Source: Kmv34 sp964524965 (lineage in GTDB: Bacteria > Aerophobota > Aerophobia > Aerophobales > B3-G15). Taken from it: a stretch of DNA of 11,306 bases. Location of the stretch: contig CAZGDY010000052.1 in assembly GCA_964524965.1 (NCBI GenBank), forward strand, positions 1 to 11,306, given 5' to 3'. The notes under the pieces were generated by a model. It ran no database searches, was not told where the DNA came from, and worked only from the letters and a program-made list of their open reading frames with translations. Of this stretch, positions 1-7,788 are shown in pieces. Each line of letters begins with the position of its first letter. The first letter of the stretch is position 1. The translations under genes were made by a program, and so were the position numbers.

Positions 1-1604
1 AAATAAAGGTCTATATAATTTAAAAAAGGGAGGGGAGGGGTAAGGTGAAATTCTCCCTCCAAGAAAGAAAATCCTTTTTTCTCCTCAATTAAGTTATACC
101 CAAGACTTATATTTCCAGAGGAAATATGCTTTTCCTTGTAATAAAAATAATTTTTAATTCCTAACTTTACTAAATTTGGTGGGTGAATATCCTCTGTTTT
201 TTTTTCATAATCTTCCAGTTCAAAGGGGAAAGTAAAATCATTTTTTTCCTCTGTGGAATGATAATAACCAAGACCTGGCTTCAGTGAATAAGTCCACTTT
301 TCTTTACTGCCACCATCAACTTGAAAAGATTCCTGATATTCCTGATAAGGTATTTTCCGATAACCCTCTTTTCCTTCTTTATCTTTATATCCAAAAAGAT
401 GATAGCCTAACTTTGGCTCAATTTCAAAGTGTTTAAAAACGGTAAAAGGATAATATAAATCAAGAAAGCAATCAGCACGAATAAGTCCCTTCTCCTCCTT
501 TTGAAAGTTAACAACCTGCGCTCCTTTTGAAAGATAAAATCCTGTTTTACTTATTTCTTGAGCGGGAAAATCTAAGGTAACCTGCGGCAAACGTTGTATG
601 GACTCCTCAAATTTAAATGGATTCACCTCTGGTTCAAGTAAAAAATTAATCCCATGTCCCTCTTTTTGATAATCCAAGGATAAAAAAGAAGGTGATACTT
701 CCTCATCTTCTTCCGGAAAATAATCTTTTAAAAACTCCTCATCGCTCACACGATCAAAATTTATCTTTAAAAAAGTAAATTTAGAAAAAGAATATTTATG
801 ATTTAATTTTAATCTCCATCTCTCATTTTGAGTATCCTTTTCCTTGATAAAATAAGTTTTTAACTCACCTTCTCCTGCTTTTGTTGTGTAAAAGGAATCT
901 ACACCTCCAGACCAGCCTTTTTTTTCTCTATAACCAAGACGCAAAGTTGCCTGGAGAGAAGGAGAAGTGTAAAAATGATATCCAGTTTCTACATACCAAC
1001 CAGCAAAATCCGTATATCCAACACTGGGAAACATCATCGTATTCTCTTCATGTAAATATCTTACAATAACAGGCATCCAAAATAAGGGGTATTTTCCTAC
1101 GTATAAAACAGCATCCCTTGCTGTTACAAGTTCTTTCTCTAAATCTAGCTCAATTGTTCTTGCCTTTATTTTATAATGAGGAGGGGAAAGATCGCAGGTA
1201 GTAAATTCTGCTTCGGAAAGTTCCATTATCTTAGAAGTTAAATATACCTGTTCCGCCTGGTAAAAGATGGGGCCTTCTTTTCCCTGGCAAGATAAAATTT
1301 CACCTCTTTTTGTCTCCAAATTAAACTTAATACTTTTCCCTTTTAAGCTCCTATTATCTATCTGTAGACTTACTTCACCTTCTGCCCAGAGTTCAAACTC
1401 TTTTAGATTTAACTTTATACTATCAGCCTCAAGTTTAACATTTTCATATTCCACACTTACCTTTCCTCGACCAATAATTAAGGAAGATTTTCCAAACCAT
1501 TCAACGTAATCTGCCTGAAAATTAATCCCAGAAATTCCCCCAAAAACCGAAGAGGAAAAAAACATAAGAAAAAAAACCACTACTATTTTCTTTAAAATAA
1601 ACAT
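1..1604 (-). CDS. lptD: LptD/OstA-type LPS-assembly outer-membrane protein, N-terminal 534 residues (3' end off the window)
   Basis: An open frame of 534 codons runs without a stop from ATG at 1604 to the left edge, so the C-terminus is missing. Residues 1-22 form a signal peptide: MFILKK, a hydrophobic stretch, then SSSVFG, with likely cleavage near residue 22. Residues 27-170 look like the OstA/LptA-fold periplasmic domain, with repeating beta-strand phrases of the type GKVSVEYENVKLEADSI. The segment at 136-180 (TTCDLSPPHYKIKA, then VLYVGKYPLFWMPV) is the family hallmark just before the barrel. After about 190 the aromatic, alternating pattern (GYTDF, GWYVETGYHFYT, LGYREKKGW) suits barrel strands. 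Cysteines 106 and 137 lie in the N-domain; I cannot tell whether they form the disulfides known in E. coli LptD. LptD with LptE inserts LPS into the outer leaflet. The gene starts 46 bp after lpxB with only a weak ribosome-binding site (AGAGAAA). Family assignment is fairly sure; LptD rather than another OstA-like protein is inferred. Confidence 0.82.
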   Translation of the reverse strand, partial: MFILKKIVVVFFLMFFSSSVFGGISGINFQADYVEWFGKSSLIIGRGKVSVEYENVKLEADSIKLNLKEFELWAEGEVSLQIDNRSLKGKSIKFNLETKRGEILSCQGKEGPIFYQAEQVYLTSKIMELSEAEFTTCDLSPPHYKIKARTIELDLEKELVTARDAVLYVGKYPLFWMPVIVRYLHEENTMMFPSVGYTDFAGWYVETGYHFYTSPSLQATLRLGYREKKGWSGGVDSFYTTKAGEGELKTYFIKEKDTQNERWRLKLNHKYSFSKFTFLKINFDRVSDEEFLKDYFPEEDEEVSPSFLSLDYQKEGHGINFLLEPEVNPFKFEESIQRLPQVTLDFPAQEISKTGFYLSKGAQVVNFQKEEKGLIRADCFLDLYYPFTVFKHFEIEPKLGYHLFGYKDKEGKEGYRKIPYQEYQESFQVDGGSKEKWTYSLKPGLGYYHSTEEKNDFTFPFELEDYEKKTEDIHPPNLVKLGIKNYFYYKEKHISSGNISLGYNLIEEKKGFSFLEGEFHLTPPLPFLNYIDLY

Positions 1605-1650
1605 ATATTTTGCATTTTTCTCTATTTAAATAATTCTTATAGAAATCTCA

Positions 1651-2799
1651 TTAATTACTATTCCCACTCTCAGTTGCTATCTTTAGTACAACCTGAGCAG
1701 CTCGTTCTATAGCCCCCGGTGAACCTAATTTCTTAACCACTTTTCCCAATTCACCTCTCATCCGGTTTAATTTATCAGGATTGGTAAGCAAATCCAAAAC
1801 CACACGAACTATATTTTCTTTAGTAGCCTTAAAATGCAAAAGTTCAGGAACTATTCTTTTATCTGCTAAAATATTAGGAAGGCCAACGTGAGAAACATTT
1901 AATAAAACCTGAGCCAAAAGATAAGAAGTGATGTGAGCTTTATAGATAATTACCATAGGAGTTCCCAGGCAAGCTGCTTCAAGAGTAGCTGTACCAGAGG
2001 CAGTTATAAGTAAAGTAGCAATATTCATCACATCGTAAATACTGTCTTTTATAATTTTTACCCTGAGACCACTTTTTTCCACTATCTCGGTGATTCTTTT
2101 TTCAAAAGAGGAGCTGGCAATCGGGAGTAAGTACTGAATTTCTCTTATTTTTTCCTTTAAGGTACCTGCTGCGAGTAGCATTAGAGGCAAAAATTTGTTT
2201 ATTTCATGTTCTCTGCTCCCCGGTAAAAGACCAACTATGGGCCGAAAAGAATCAAGACCAAATTTTTGGCAAGCTTCTTCTCTATTCATGCTGGGCCAGG
2301 CTATATCAAGTAAAGGATGTCCCACCCAGACAACATCTGCTCCCGTTTTTTTGTAAGCTTCCAGCTCAAAGGGAAAAACAGTGATGATTTTACTAACTTT
2401 TCTGGCCATCCTTTTCATCCTCCAATCAGGCCAAGCCCATATTGGAGGAGCAACATAATAAATAACGGGAATTCCTAATTTATTTGCCGGGCCAATAAGA
2501 TTTATATTAAAATCTCGAGAATCTATTAAAATTATAAGATTGGGGTGTTCCTCCCGCAACATTCTTTCAGCCTTTGACCTTATTTTCAAAAAAGAAGAAT
2601 AATACTTCAATCCTTCTGCCAAACCTATTGTCCCCATATGAGCGGTGAAAAACTTTACATCCACACCCGCTTCTCTCATTCTCTCCCCACCAATGCCCAC
2701 GAAATGGGCTGAGGGGCAAAAACTTTTTATAGCTTTAACTAAATGAGCTCCCTGCATATCTCCTGAAACCTCTGTCGCTGAAAGCATAATTTTTAACAA
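1651..2799 (-). CDS. lpxB: Lipid-A-disaccharide synthase LpxB (GT19)
   Basis: This 382-residue protein has the usual family length. LpxB is a peripheral inner-membrane glycosyltransferase that joins lipid X and UDP-2,3-diacylglucosamine into the lipid A disaccharide. Visible family motifs are ATEVSGDMQGAHL (8-20; family form GExSGDxxGA), LIDSRDFN (91-98, with the likely catalytic Asp96), VAPPIWAW (116-123), FPFE (142-145), VGHPLLD (159-165), LLPGSREHEI (191-200) and ITASGTATLEAACLGTPMV (265-283), which binds nucleotide sugar. One oddity is Arg95 where most relatives have Pro before the Asp. The start is TTG at 2799, supported by AAAGGGAG eight bases upstream and by agreement with the family N-terminus. 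It lies 14 bp after panC and 46 bp before lptD, so two steps of LPS production sit side by side. Confidence 0.95.
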   Translation of the reverse strand: MLKIMLSATEVSGDMQGAHLVKAIKSFCPSAHFVGIGGERMREAGVDVKFFTAHMGTIGLAEGLKYYSSFLKIRSKAERMLREEHPNLIILIDSRDFNINLIGPANKLGIPVIYYVAPPIWAWPDWRMKRMARKVSKIITVFPFELEAYKKTGADVVWVGHPLLDIAWPSMNREEACQKFGLDSFRPIVGLLPGSREHEINKFLPLMLLAAGTLKEKIREIQYLLPIASSSFEKRITEIVEKSGLRVKIIKDSIYDVMNIATLLITASGTATLEAACLGTPMVIIYKAHITSYLLAQVLLNVSHVGLPNILADKRIVPELLHFKATKENIVRVVLDLLTNPDKLNRMRGELGKVVKKLGSPGAIERAAQVVLKIATESGNSN

Positions 2800-2807
2800 A
2801 AACTCAT

Positions 2808-2815
2808 CTCCCTTT
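2808..2815 (-). promoter_or_regulatory. Ribosome-binding site supporting the lpxB TTG start
   Basis: The minus strand reads AAAGGGAG here, with eight bases between it and the TTG at 2799. No ATG or GTG in a suitable place gives a better N-terminus, so this site decides the start. It overlaps the panC stop codon (2814-2816), which suggests coupling of the two genes. Confidence 0.65.
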
Positions 2816-3656
2816 AGACTGTCATGTTATCAATTAATCTTATTTTTCCGATATGGACAGCCAAAACAATAAGAACTTTCCCCTTTATTTTTTTCACTGC
2901 TTCCAAATTCTCAGGATTGACAACTGCGATATAATCTACTTTGGCAAAATCTTTTCCCCGTATCAAATTCACCATCGAGGATATTATGGAAGAGGGGTCA
3001 TCTTTTCCATTTTGAATTTCTCTTTTTGCCAGCATAAGTGATTCATGTAAAACTTGAGCTGCTTTTCTTTCCTCAAAAGTTAAACGATTATTCCTTGAAC
3101 TGCAGGCAAGTCCATCTTTTTCTCTAATTGTGGGCATAAGTATAATTTGCGTATCAATATTTAGTTCTTTAACCATTTTTTTTAACACAAGAGCTTGTTG
3201 GTAATCTTTTTCCCCAAAATAGCTATAATCAGGAAGAATGATATTAAAAAGCTTAGCAACTATAGTAGCCACTCCCCGAAAATGACCAGAACGGGAGGAA
3301 GCCTCCAGGGAACTGGTAAGTTTACCTTCCACTTGTATCCAGGTAGAAAAACCTTTAGGATACATTTTATTTTTTAAAGGAATAAAAATAACATCCACTC
3401 CCTGTCTCTGACAAAGTTTTGTATCTTTTGACAAATCTCTTGGATATTCCTCAAAATCCTCACCTGGTCCAAATTGGGTAGGATTAACAAAAATACTCAC
3501 CACCAGAAAGTCACAATCATCTCTTGCTTTTTGAATCAGAGAAAGATGCCCTTTGTGTAGAGCTCCCATAGTAGGCACAAAACCAATTTTTTTGCCTTTT
3601 AACTTTTTTTCTCTACAGCAATCTTCCATTGAGTTGATATCTTTTATCAATTCCAT
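2814..3656 (-). CDS. panC: Pantothenate synthetase (pantoate--beta-alanine ligase)
   Basis: PanC is a cytoplasmic enzyme that joins pantoate and beta-alanine using ATP (via pantoyl adenylate) to make pantothenate, the CoA precursor. The 280-residue protein has the usual family length. Visible motifs are FVPTMGALHKGHLSL (26-40, with the HxGH ATP site at 34-37), IFVNPTQFGPGEDFEEYPR (55-73), GHFRGVATIVAKLFN (124-138), YFGEKDYQQ (146-154) and ACSSRNNRL (184-192). The frame stays open to an ATG at 3674, but I chose the ATG at 3656. It gives MELIKDINSM, matching how relatives begin, and it lies four bases after the stop of the upstream TPR gene, with GAGGGA further upstream. The family form SRPGHF reads SRSGHF here, a mild departure. 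No panB or panD is in the window. The gene sits between an unknown TPR gene and lpxB. Confidence 0.95.
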   Translation of the reverse strand: MELIKDINSMEDCCREKKLKGKKIGFVPTMGALHKGHLSLIQKARDDCDFLVVSIFVNPTQFGPGEDFEEYPRDLSKDTKLCQRQGVDVIFIPLKNKMYPKGFSTWIQVEGKLTSSLEASSRSGHFRGVATIVAKLFNIILPDYSYFGEKDYQQALVLKKMVKELNIDTQIILMPTIREKDGLACSSRNNRLTFEERKAAQVLHESLMLAKREIQNGKDDPSSIISSMVNLIRGKDFAKVDYIAVVNPENLEAVKKIKGKVLIVLAVHIGKIRLIDNMTV

Positions 3657-3660
3657 AACA

Positions 3661-4353
3661 CTATCTTCCCTCATTTAAATTTTTTATATGTCTTAGGCAA
3701 ATCTCTTTTATAGCAGGATCTTCTGTAGAATTATAAACTCGTTGCCATTGCCCTATTGCCTTTCCAATCTGGCCATCTTTTTCATACGCATAAGCAAGAA
3801 TTCTTTCTAGTGCGGGAGGATAATCTTTTATCTTTAAAGCAGTTTCCATACCTTCTATAGCTTTTTTATATTCTTTATTCCTAAAAAGGCGAATGGTAAA
3901 ATCTCGATATAACCATAATTCAAAAGCCCGAGGATTATTAGCTATACCTGTGTTCAAAAGCTTTATCGCCTCATCCGGATACCCCAGTTCCACTAAAACA
4001 AGAGCCCCAAAGGAATATGCGGGAACAAAATGAACCGATGTATAGCTTATAGTTTGCAACAAAGGATATATTTTTTCAAATCTTTTCTCTGGTTTTTGCT
4101 TCCAGTCACCAAAGTGCTGAATTGCCTGAATAAATAGAAAGTCAGAAGCAACCTCTTTAAATCCAAAAGTAACTGCCAAAGCTACAAAAATTGCCTGTTC
4201 TGGGTCATTCTCCGAGAGATAGCTTGTTACCTGTCTCAGAGAAGACTGAGGAACATCTTTTTTTATGTTAAACTCAAGCAAATATTTCGCAAAAAAAAGG
4301 GAAATTAAAAGAACAACCAAAAGATATTCCTTCTTAATTGATAGTGACATCAT
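3661..4353 (-). CDS. Membrane-anchored TPR protein of unknown function
   Basis: This 230-residue protein has one hydrophobic segment near the N-terminus (about 9-28), preceded by Lys7-Lys8, so it is probably a signal anchor or uncleaved signal with the rest outside the cytoplasm. Residues about 112-143, 144-180 and 181-214 look like three degenerate tetratricopeptide units (for example GYPDEAIKLLNTGIANNPRA and EYKKAIEGMETALKI). Between anchor and repeats, FGFKEVASDFLFIQAIQHFGD (64-84) resembles a conserved segment I recall from poorly characterised envelope TPR proteins of diderm bacteria. TPRs usually mediate protein contacts, and no catalytic motif is visible. The start codon lies inside the end of aroA (20-bp overlap), and a second ATG follows directly at 4350, so the exact first Met is uncertain. 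The stop is four bases before panC. Placement next to lpxB/lptD hints at an envelope role, but that is inference. Confidence 0.8.
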   Translation of the reverse strand: MMSLSIKKEYLLVVLLISLFFAKYLLEFNIKKDVPQSSLRQVTSYLSENDPEQAIFVALAVTFGFKEVASDFLFIQAIQHFGDWKQKPEKRFEKIYPLLQTISYTSVHFVPAYSFGALVLVELGYPDEAIKLLNTGIANNPRAFELWLYRDFTIRLFRNKEYKKAIEGMETALKIKDYPPALERILAYAYEKDGQIGKAIGQWQRVYNSTEDPAIKEICLRHIKNLNEGR

Positions 4354-5638
4354 TAAGCATCTTATTAAATTCGGGAAAGGATATATCTATACATTGAGCA
4401 TTATCAATTACAGTTTTCCCCTGGGCACAAATTCCTGCTATGGCAAGAGCCATTGCTATACGGTGATCTCCCCAACTATTAACCTTTGCACCTTTTAATT
4501 TTCCTACACCGTAAATGAGCATTCCATCTTCTCTTTCCTCTATCCTGGCCCCCATTTTGCAAAGTTCTTTGCAAAGAACTCCTATTCTATCGGTCTCTTT
4601 AACTCTCAATTCTCCCGCTCCCTCAATTAAAGTTTGTCCTTTAGCAAAACAAGCTACTACAGCCAAAATAGGAATCTCGTCTAAAAGTTGGGGAATTTTG
4701 TCCCCCTTTACCTTAACTGCCTTAAGCTCACTCTTACCTTTCACTTCAATATCGGCTATTTCTTCATTACATTTTATTTGTCGGTTATATATTTTTATCT
4801 TGGCTCCCATCTTGTTAAGAACTTCCAAAAATCCGCACCTGGTGGAATTAACCCCTACTTTTTTTAGTTTTATCTGGGAATCTTCTAAAACTGCTGCTCC
4901 ACCTATAAAAAAAGCCCCCGATGAAAAATCTTTTGGTATAAAAAGAGATTTTGCTTTAAGCTTTTGGCCTTCGGTCACAGCTATTCCTGAATTAGCTAAA
5001 TCTACTTCTACCCCCATATAAGTTAACATTCGCTCGGTGTGATCTCTTGAGAGATAGGGTTCCTTAACCCTGGTTATACCTTGGGCATAAAGTGCGGCTA
5101 ACAAAAGAGAAGATTTAACCTGAGCAGAAGCTACAGGTGATGCATAATTTATTCCTTGCAAGATTCTTCCCTTGATACTTAAGGGAGCATAACATCCTTT
5201 TCTTGCCCAAATTTTTCCACCCATTCTACCAAGGGGAACGGTTATTCTTTGCATAGGTCTTTTTCTAAGAGAAGCATCACCAGTTAAAACTGAATAGAAC
5301 TTCTGAGCTGCTAAAATCCCCGAAAGTATCCTCATCGTTGTTCCAGAATTATAACAATTTAAAACATTTTCGGACTCTTCTAAACCCTTCAAACCTTTTC
5401 CCTGGATAAATAAATTTCCCTCCTTTTCTTCAATCTTTACTCCCAAATCTTGCATGCATTTAATAGTTGCTAAAACGTCCTCACCTTTTTGAAGTCCTTT
5501 CACTGAAGATATACCCTCTGCAATAGATGATAAAATTATTGCCCGATGCGAAATAGACTTATCCCCTGGCAAATCTATTTCCCCTTGCAAAAAACGAGAA
5601 GACCTAACAGATAATCTATTGGCCTCAATATCTCCCAT
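4334..5638 (-). CDS. aroA: EPSP synthase (3-phosphoshikimate 1-carboxyvinyltransferase), class II-like
   Basis: AroA transfers enolpyruvyl from PEP to shikimate 3-phosphate, the sixth step of the shikimate pathway, in the cytoplasm. The 434-residue protein is full length with both domains. Motifs are LPGDKSISHR (23-32), NSGTTMR (97-103), LTGDASLRKRPM (118-129), SAQVKS (171-176), SRDHTER (197-203), NSTR (264-267), LLDEIP (318-323, with the catalytic Asp320) and VKETDR (346-351). The set RxHxE, GDKS, SAQxK and NxTR is the one used to separate class II enzymes from the E. coli-like class I. Gly99 is kept at the PEP-site position where the CP4 enzyme has Ala. The ATG follows the DAHP synthase stop after a single base (TAA-A-ATG) and has no clear ribosome-binding site, so translation is probably coupled. 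Its 3' end overlaps the TPR gene by 20 bp. Confidence 0.97.
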   Translation of the reverse strand: MGDIEANRLSVRSSRFLQGEIDLPGDKSISHRAIILSSIAEGISSVKGLQKGEDVLATIKCMQDLGVKIEEKEGNLFIQGKGLKGLEESENVLNCYNSGTTMRILSGILAAQKFYSVLTGDASLRKRPMQRITVPLGRMGGKIWARKGCYAPLSIKGRILQGINYASPVASAQVKSSLLLAALYAQGITRVKEPYLSRDHTERMLTYMGVEVDLANSGIAVTEGQKLKAKSLFIPKDFSSGAFFIGGAAVLEDSQIKLKKVGVNSTRCGFLEVLNKMGAKIKIYNRQIKCNEEIADIEVKGKSELKAVKVKGDKIPQLLDEIPILAVVACFAKGQTLIEGAGELRVKETDRIGVLCKELCKMGARIEEREDGMLIYGVGKLKGAKVNSWGDHRIAMALAIAGICAQGKTVIDNAQCIDISFPEFNKMLNDVTIN

Positions 5639-5639
5639 T

Positions 5640-6653
5640 TTAAACTTGTTTTCCCACAGCTTGAGCTACTTTTTTTACCTCACTCATCAATTGCTGGAAG
5701 CTATTAAAAGTAAGAGTTTGGAATCCATCAGAGAGAGCTTCTTCGGGCTTAGGATGTACTTCTATTAAAAGACCGTCAGCTCCCGCAGCCACAGCGGCTT
5801 TTGATAAGGGAATTATTAGATCTCTACTTCCGGTTCCATGACTGGGATCTACTATTACAGGAAGATGAGAAAAAAGCTCAATTAAAGCCACTGAGGCAAT
5901 ATCTAAAGTAAAACGAGTGGAGTCTTCAAAGGTTCTTATGCCTCTCTCGCAAAGAATAACATCGTAATTACCCTCTGAAAGGATATATTCGGCAGACATA
6001 AGAAGCTCTTTTACCGTAGCGGCCATTCCTCTTTTTAAAAGAACTGGCTTGTTTCCTCTTCCAACTTCTTTCAACAAATCAAAATTGTGCATATTTCTGG
6101 CTCCGATTTGAATAATATCGGCGTAAGAAGAAACGAGTTCCAGCTGCCTTGGATCCATAGCCTCAGTAACAACTGGAAGTCCGGTAATCTGAGATATCTC
6201 AGCAAGATATTTAAGACCCTCCTCTCCCAGTCCCTGGAAAGAATAGGGAGAAGTACGAGGTTTAAAAGCTCCTCCTCTCAAAATAGAAGCCCCTGCCTTC
6301 TTGGCGATTTGGGCAATTTCTAAAAGAGAATCTCTATTTTCAACAGAGCAAGGACCTGCCATAACCACCACCTTATCTCCCCCCAAAACAACATCTTTAA
6401 CTTTTATTAGGGTGTCATCCTTGCGAAACCCTCTGCTCACCAATTTATAAGGTTTAGACACAGGAGTTACTGATTCCACAATAAACATAGCTTCAAAGAT
6501 ATGACGAGTTCTTATGACATTTTCTCCAATAACTCCTATTATTGTCCTTTCCTTGCCCTTGGAAATATGGGCGGTAAACCCCAATTCCTTGATTTTATCT
6601 ACTACGTGCCGTACTCCTTTTTCTGTGGTTCCTGGCTTTAAAGTTATAACCAT
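5640..6653 (-). CDS. aroF: DAHP synthase, type I-beta with N-terminal ferredoxin-like regulatory domain
   Basis: This enzyme condenses PEP and erythrose 4-phosphate to 3-deoxy-D-arabino-heptulosonate 7-phosphate, the first committed step of the shikimate pathway. The 337-residue length matches the Thermotoga maritima-type enzyme: residues 1-70 form the small ferredoxin-like (FeLY) regulatory domain and the rest is the TIM barrel. Visible motifs are MAGPCSVEN (98-106), FKPRTSPYSFQG (130-141), IGARNMHN (183-190), LLKRGMAAT (205-213), CERGIRTFE (235-243), DPSHGTGSRD (269-278) and EVHPKPEEALSDG (298-310). The metal ligands Cys102, His272, Glu298 and Asp309 are all present. In characterised relatives the extra domain carries tyrosine (or phenylalanine) feedback inhibition, so similar control is likely. 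An AGAGGTGAT ribosome-binding site precedes the ATG and overlaps the end of pheA. The symbol aroF is one of several in use for this family. Confidence 0.96.
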   Translation of the reverse strand: MVITLKPGTTEKGVRHVVDKIKELGFTAHISKGKERTIIGVIGENVIRTRHIFEAMFIVESVTPVSKPYKLVSRGFRKDDTLIKVKDVVLGGDKVVVMAGPCSVENRDSLLEIAQIAKKAGASILRGGAFKPRTSPYSFQGLGEEGLKYLAEISQITGLPVVTEAMDPRQLELVSSYADIIQIGARNMHNFDLLKEVGRGNKPVLLKRGMAATVKELLMSAEYILSEGNYDVILCERGIRTFEDSTRFTLDIASVALIELFSHLPVIVDPSHGTGSRDLIIPLSKAAVAAGADGLLIEVHPKPEEALSDGFQTLTFNSFQQLMSEVKKVAQAVGKQV

Positions 6654-6667
6654 CTAATCACCTCTTG

Positions 6668-7729
6668 TTAGTCTCCCTTAGGGTAAGAACCCAGGATTTT
6701 TAAAAAGAAACACCCCTTCTCTAATTCAGATAAGGCCTGTTTAACTATTTTATCATCTTTGTAGCCTACAAAATCTACAAAAAATACATATTCCCAGGCT
6801 TTTCTTTTAGTAGGACGGGACTCTATCTTAGTCAAATTAACACCATATTTACGAAAAGGGGTCAACATATCGGATAAAGCCCCGACTTTGTCTTTAATGG
6901 AAAAAAGTATGGAGGTTTTATCTTCTCCGCTGCGATCGGCATAATCCCTACTAATTACCAGAAAACGAGTATAATTGTGAGAGGAATCCTCTACATGACT
7001 TTCAAGAATTTCCAAGCCGTAAAGCCCGGCCGCTACTTCAGAAGCAATAGCACAAGCTCCTTTTTCCTGAAAAGCAAGCTGAGCAGCCCTGGCCGTACTT
7101 TCGGTCTCACAAATCTTTACCGAGGGTAAATACTCTTCCAACCATCCCCTGCACTGAGCAATAGCTTGAGGATGAGAATAAACCTTTGTTACCTCTTCCA
7201 ATTTTCCCTTCCCTAAAAGATGATGAACTATTTCAAAAATTATCTCACTATATATTCGTAAATCTGAATCAAGAAACATATCGAGAGTATGAGAAACTAC
7301 CCCTTCGGTAGAATTTTCCACTGGAACAACACCATAATCAGCCTTACCTTTTTCCACTAAAGCAAAGATTTCGGGAATATTTCTGGCTGATATATACTCC
7401 GCACTTTGCCCAAAATTCTTTATAGCCGCTAAATGAGTGAAAGTAGCGGGTAAACCAAAATAAACAATTTTCAATTTTCTTTGAATAAAGAGAAAAGAGC
7501 TCAAAACTGTCTTAATAATCTGCCTTAATTCATTATCAGGTAAAAATCCCTTGCTTAAAGCTATTAATCTATTAATAACAATTTTTTCCCGGCCAGGAAA
7601 ATAATAATTTTTCCCGCTTTTTTCTTTTACTTTAGCTATTTCCAAAACTTTTTGAGCTCTTTTATTTAAAAGCTCCACCCACTGGGCATCTATCTCATCA
7701 ATTTCTTTTCTCAATTTTTCCACACTCAT
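6668..7729 (-). CDS. pheA: Bifunctional chorismate mutase / prephenate dehydratase (P-protein)
   Basis: PheA turns chorismate into prephenate and then phenylpyruvate, the phenylalanine branch. The 353-residue protein has three parts. Residues 1-88 are an AroQ-fold chorismate mutase (LRKEIDEID; likely active-site Arg7, Arg24, Lys35 and Arg47). Residues about 88-265 are the prephenate dehydratase, with ATFTHLAA, VVPVENSTEGVV and the catalytic NYTRFLVI. Residues about 270-353 are an ACT domain with GALSDML and NLTKIESRP, the two motifs of the phenylalanine-binding site, so feedback inhibition by phenylalanine is expected. The dehydratase entry motif reads GLPATF rather than the commoner GPxGTF. 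A strong ribosome-binding site (AAGGAGGA) lies eight bases before the ATG. The gene follows the broken aroQ after 59 bp and precedes the DAHP synthase gene by 14 bp. Confidence 0.97.
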   Translation of the reverse strand: MSVEKLRKEIDEIDAQWVELLNKRAQKVLEIAKVKEKSGKNYYFPGREKIVINRLIALSKGFLPDNELRQIIKTVLSSFLFIQRKLKIVYFGLPATFTHLAAIKNFGQSAEYISARNIPEIFALVEKGKADYGVVPVENSTEGVVSHTLDMFLDSDLRIYSEIIFEIVHHLLGKGKLEEVTKVYSHPQAIAQCRGWLEEYLPSVKICETESTARAAQLAFQEKGACAIASEVAAGLYGLEILESHVEDSSHNYTRFLVISRDYADRSGEDKTSILFSIKDKVGALSDMLTPFRKYGVNLTKIESRPTKRKAWEYVFFVDFVGYKDDKIVKQALSELEKGCFFLKILGSYPKGD

Positions 7730-7737
7730 TTATTTTG

Positions 7738-7745
7738 TCCTCCTT
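7738..7745 (-). promoter_or_regulatory. Strong ribosome-binding site of pheA
   Basis: The minus strand reads AAGGAGGA eight bases before the pheA ATG at 7729. It is the best Shine-Dalgarno match I see in the window, so pheA can be translated independently of the interrupted aroQ upstream. Confidence 0.75.
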
Positions 7746-7788
7746 CAAAATATTAGTCCGGTAGACACATTGAGCAAATAATCTTTTT

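Noticed and set aside
1267..1509. 80-codon plus-strand open frame opposite lptD
   Set aside because: The minus strand encodes a continuous LptD-like protein here, and the plus-strand product is low in information and Ser/Phe-rich.
3657..3674. Upstream ATG of panC at 3674
   Set aside because: It adds six residues not seen in relatives and overlaps the TPR gene; the ATG at 3656 matches the family N-terminus.
4515..5021. 168-codon open frame on the plus strand
   Set aside because: It is antisense to the well-supported aroA gene, rich in Ser/Pro/Leu as expected of a shadow frame, and resembles no family I know.
7730..7788. Internal promoter before pheA (TTGCTC, 16 bases, TAATAT)
   Set aside because: The -10 is fair but the -35 matches only three of six bases; in DNA this AT-rich such a match is expected by chance.
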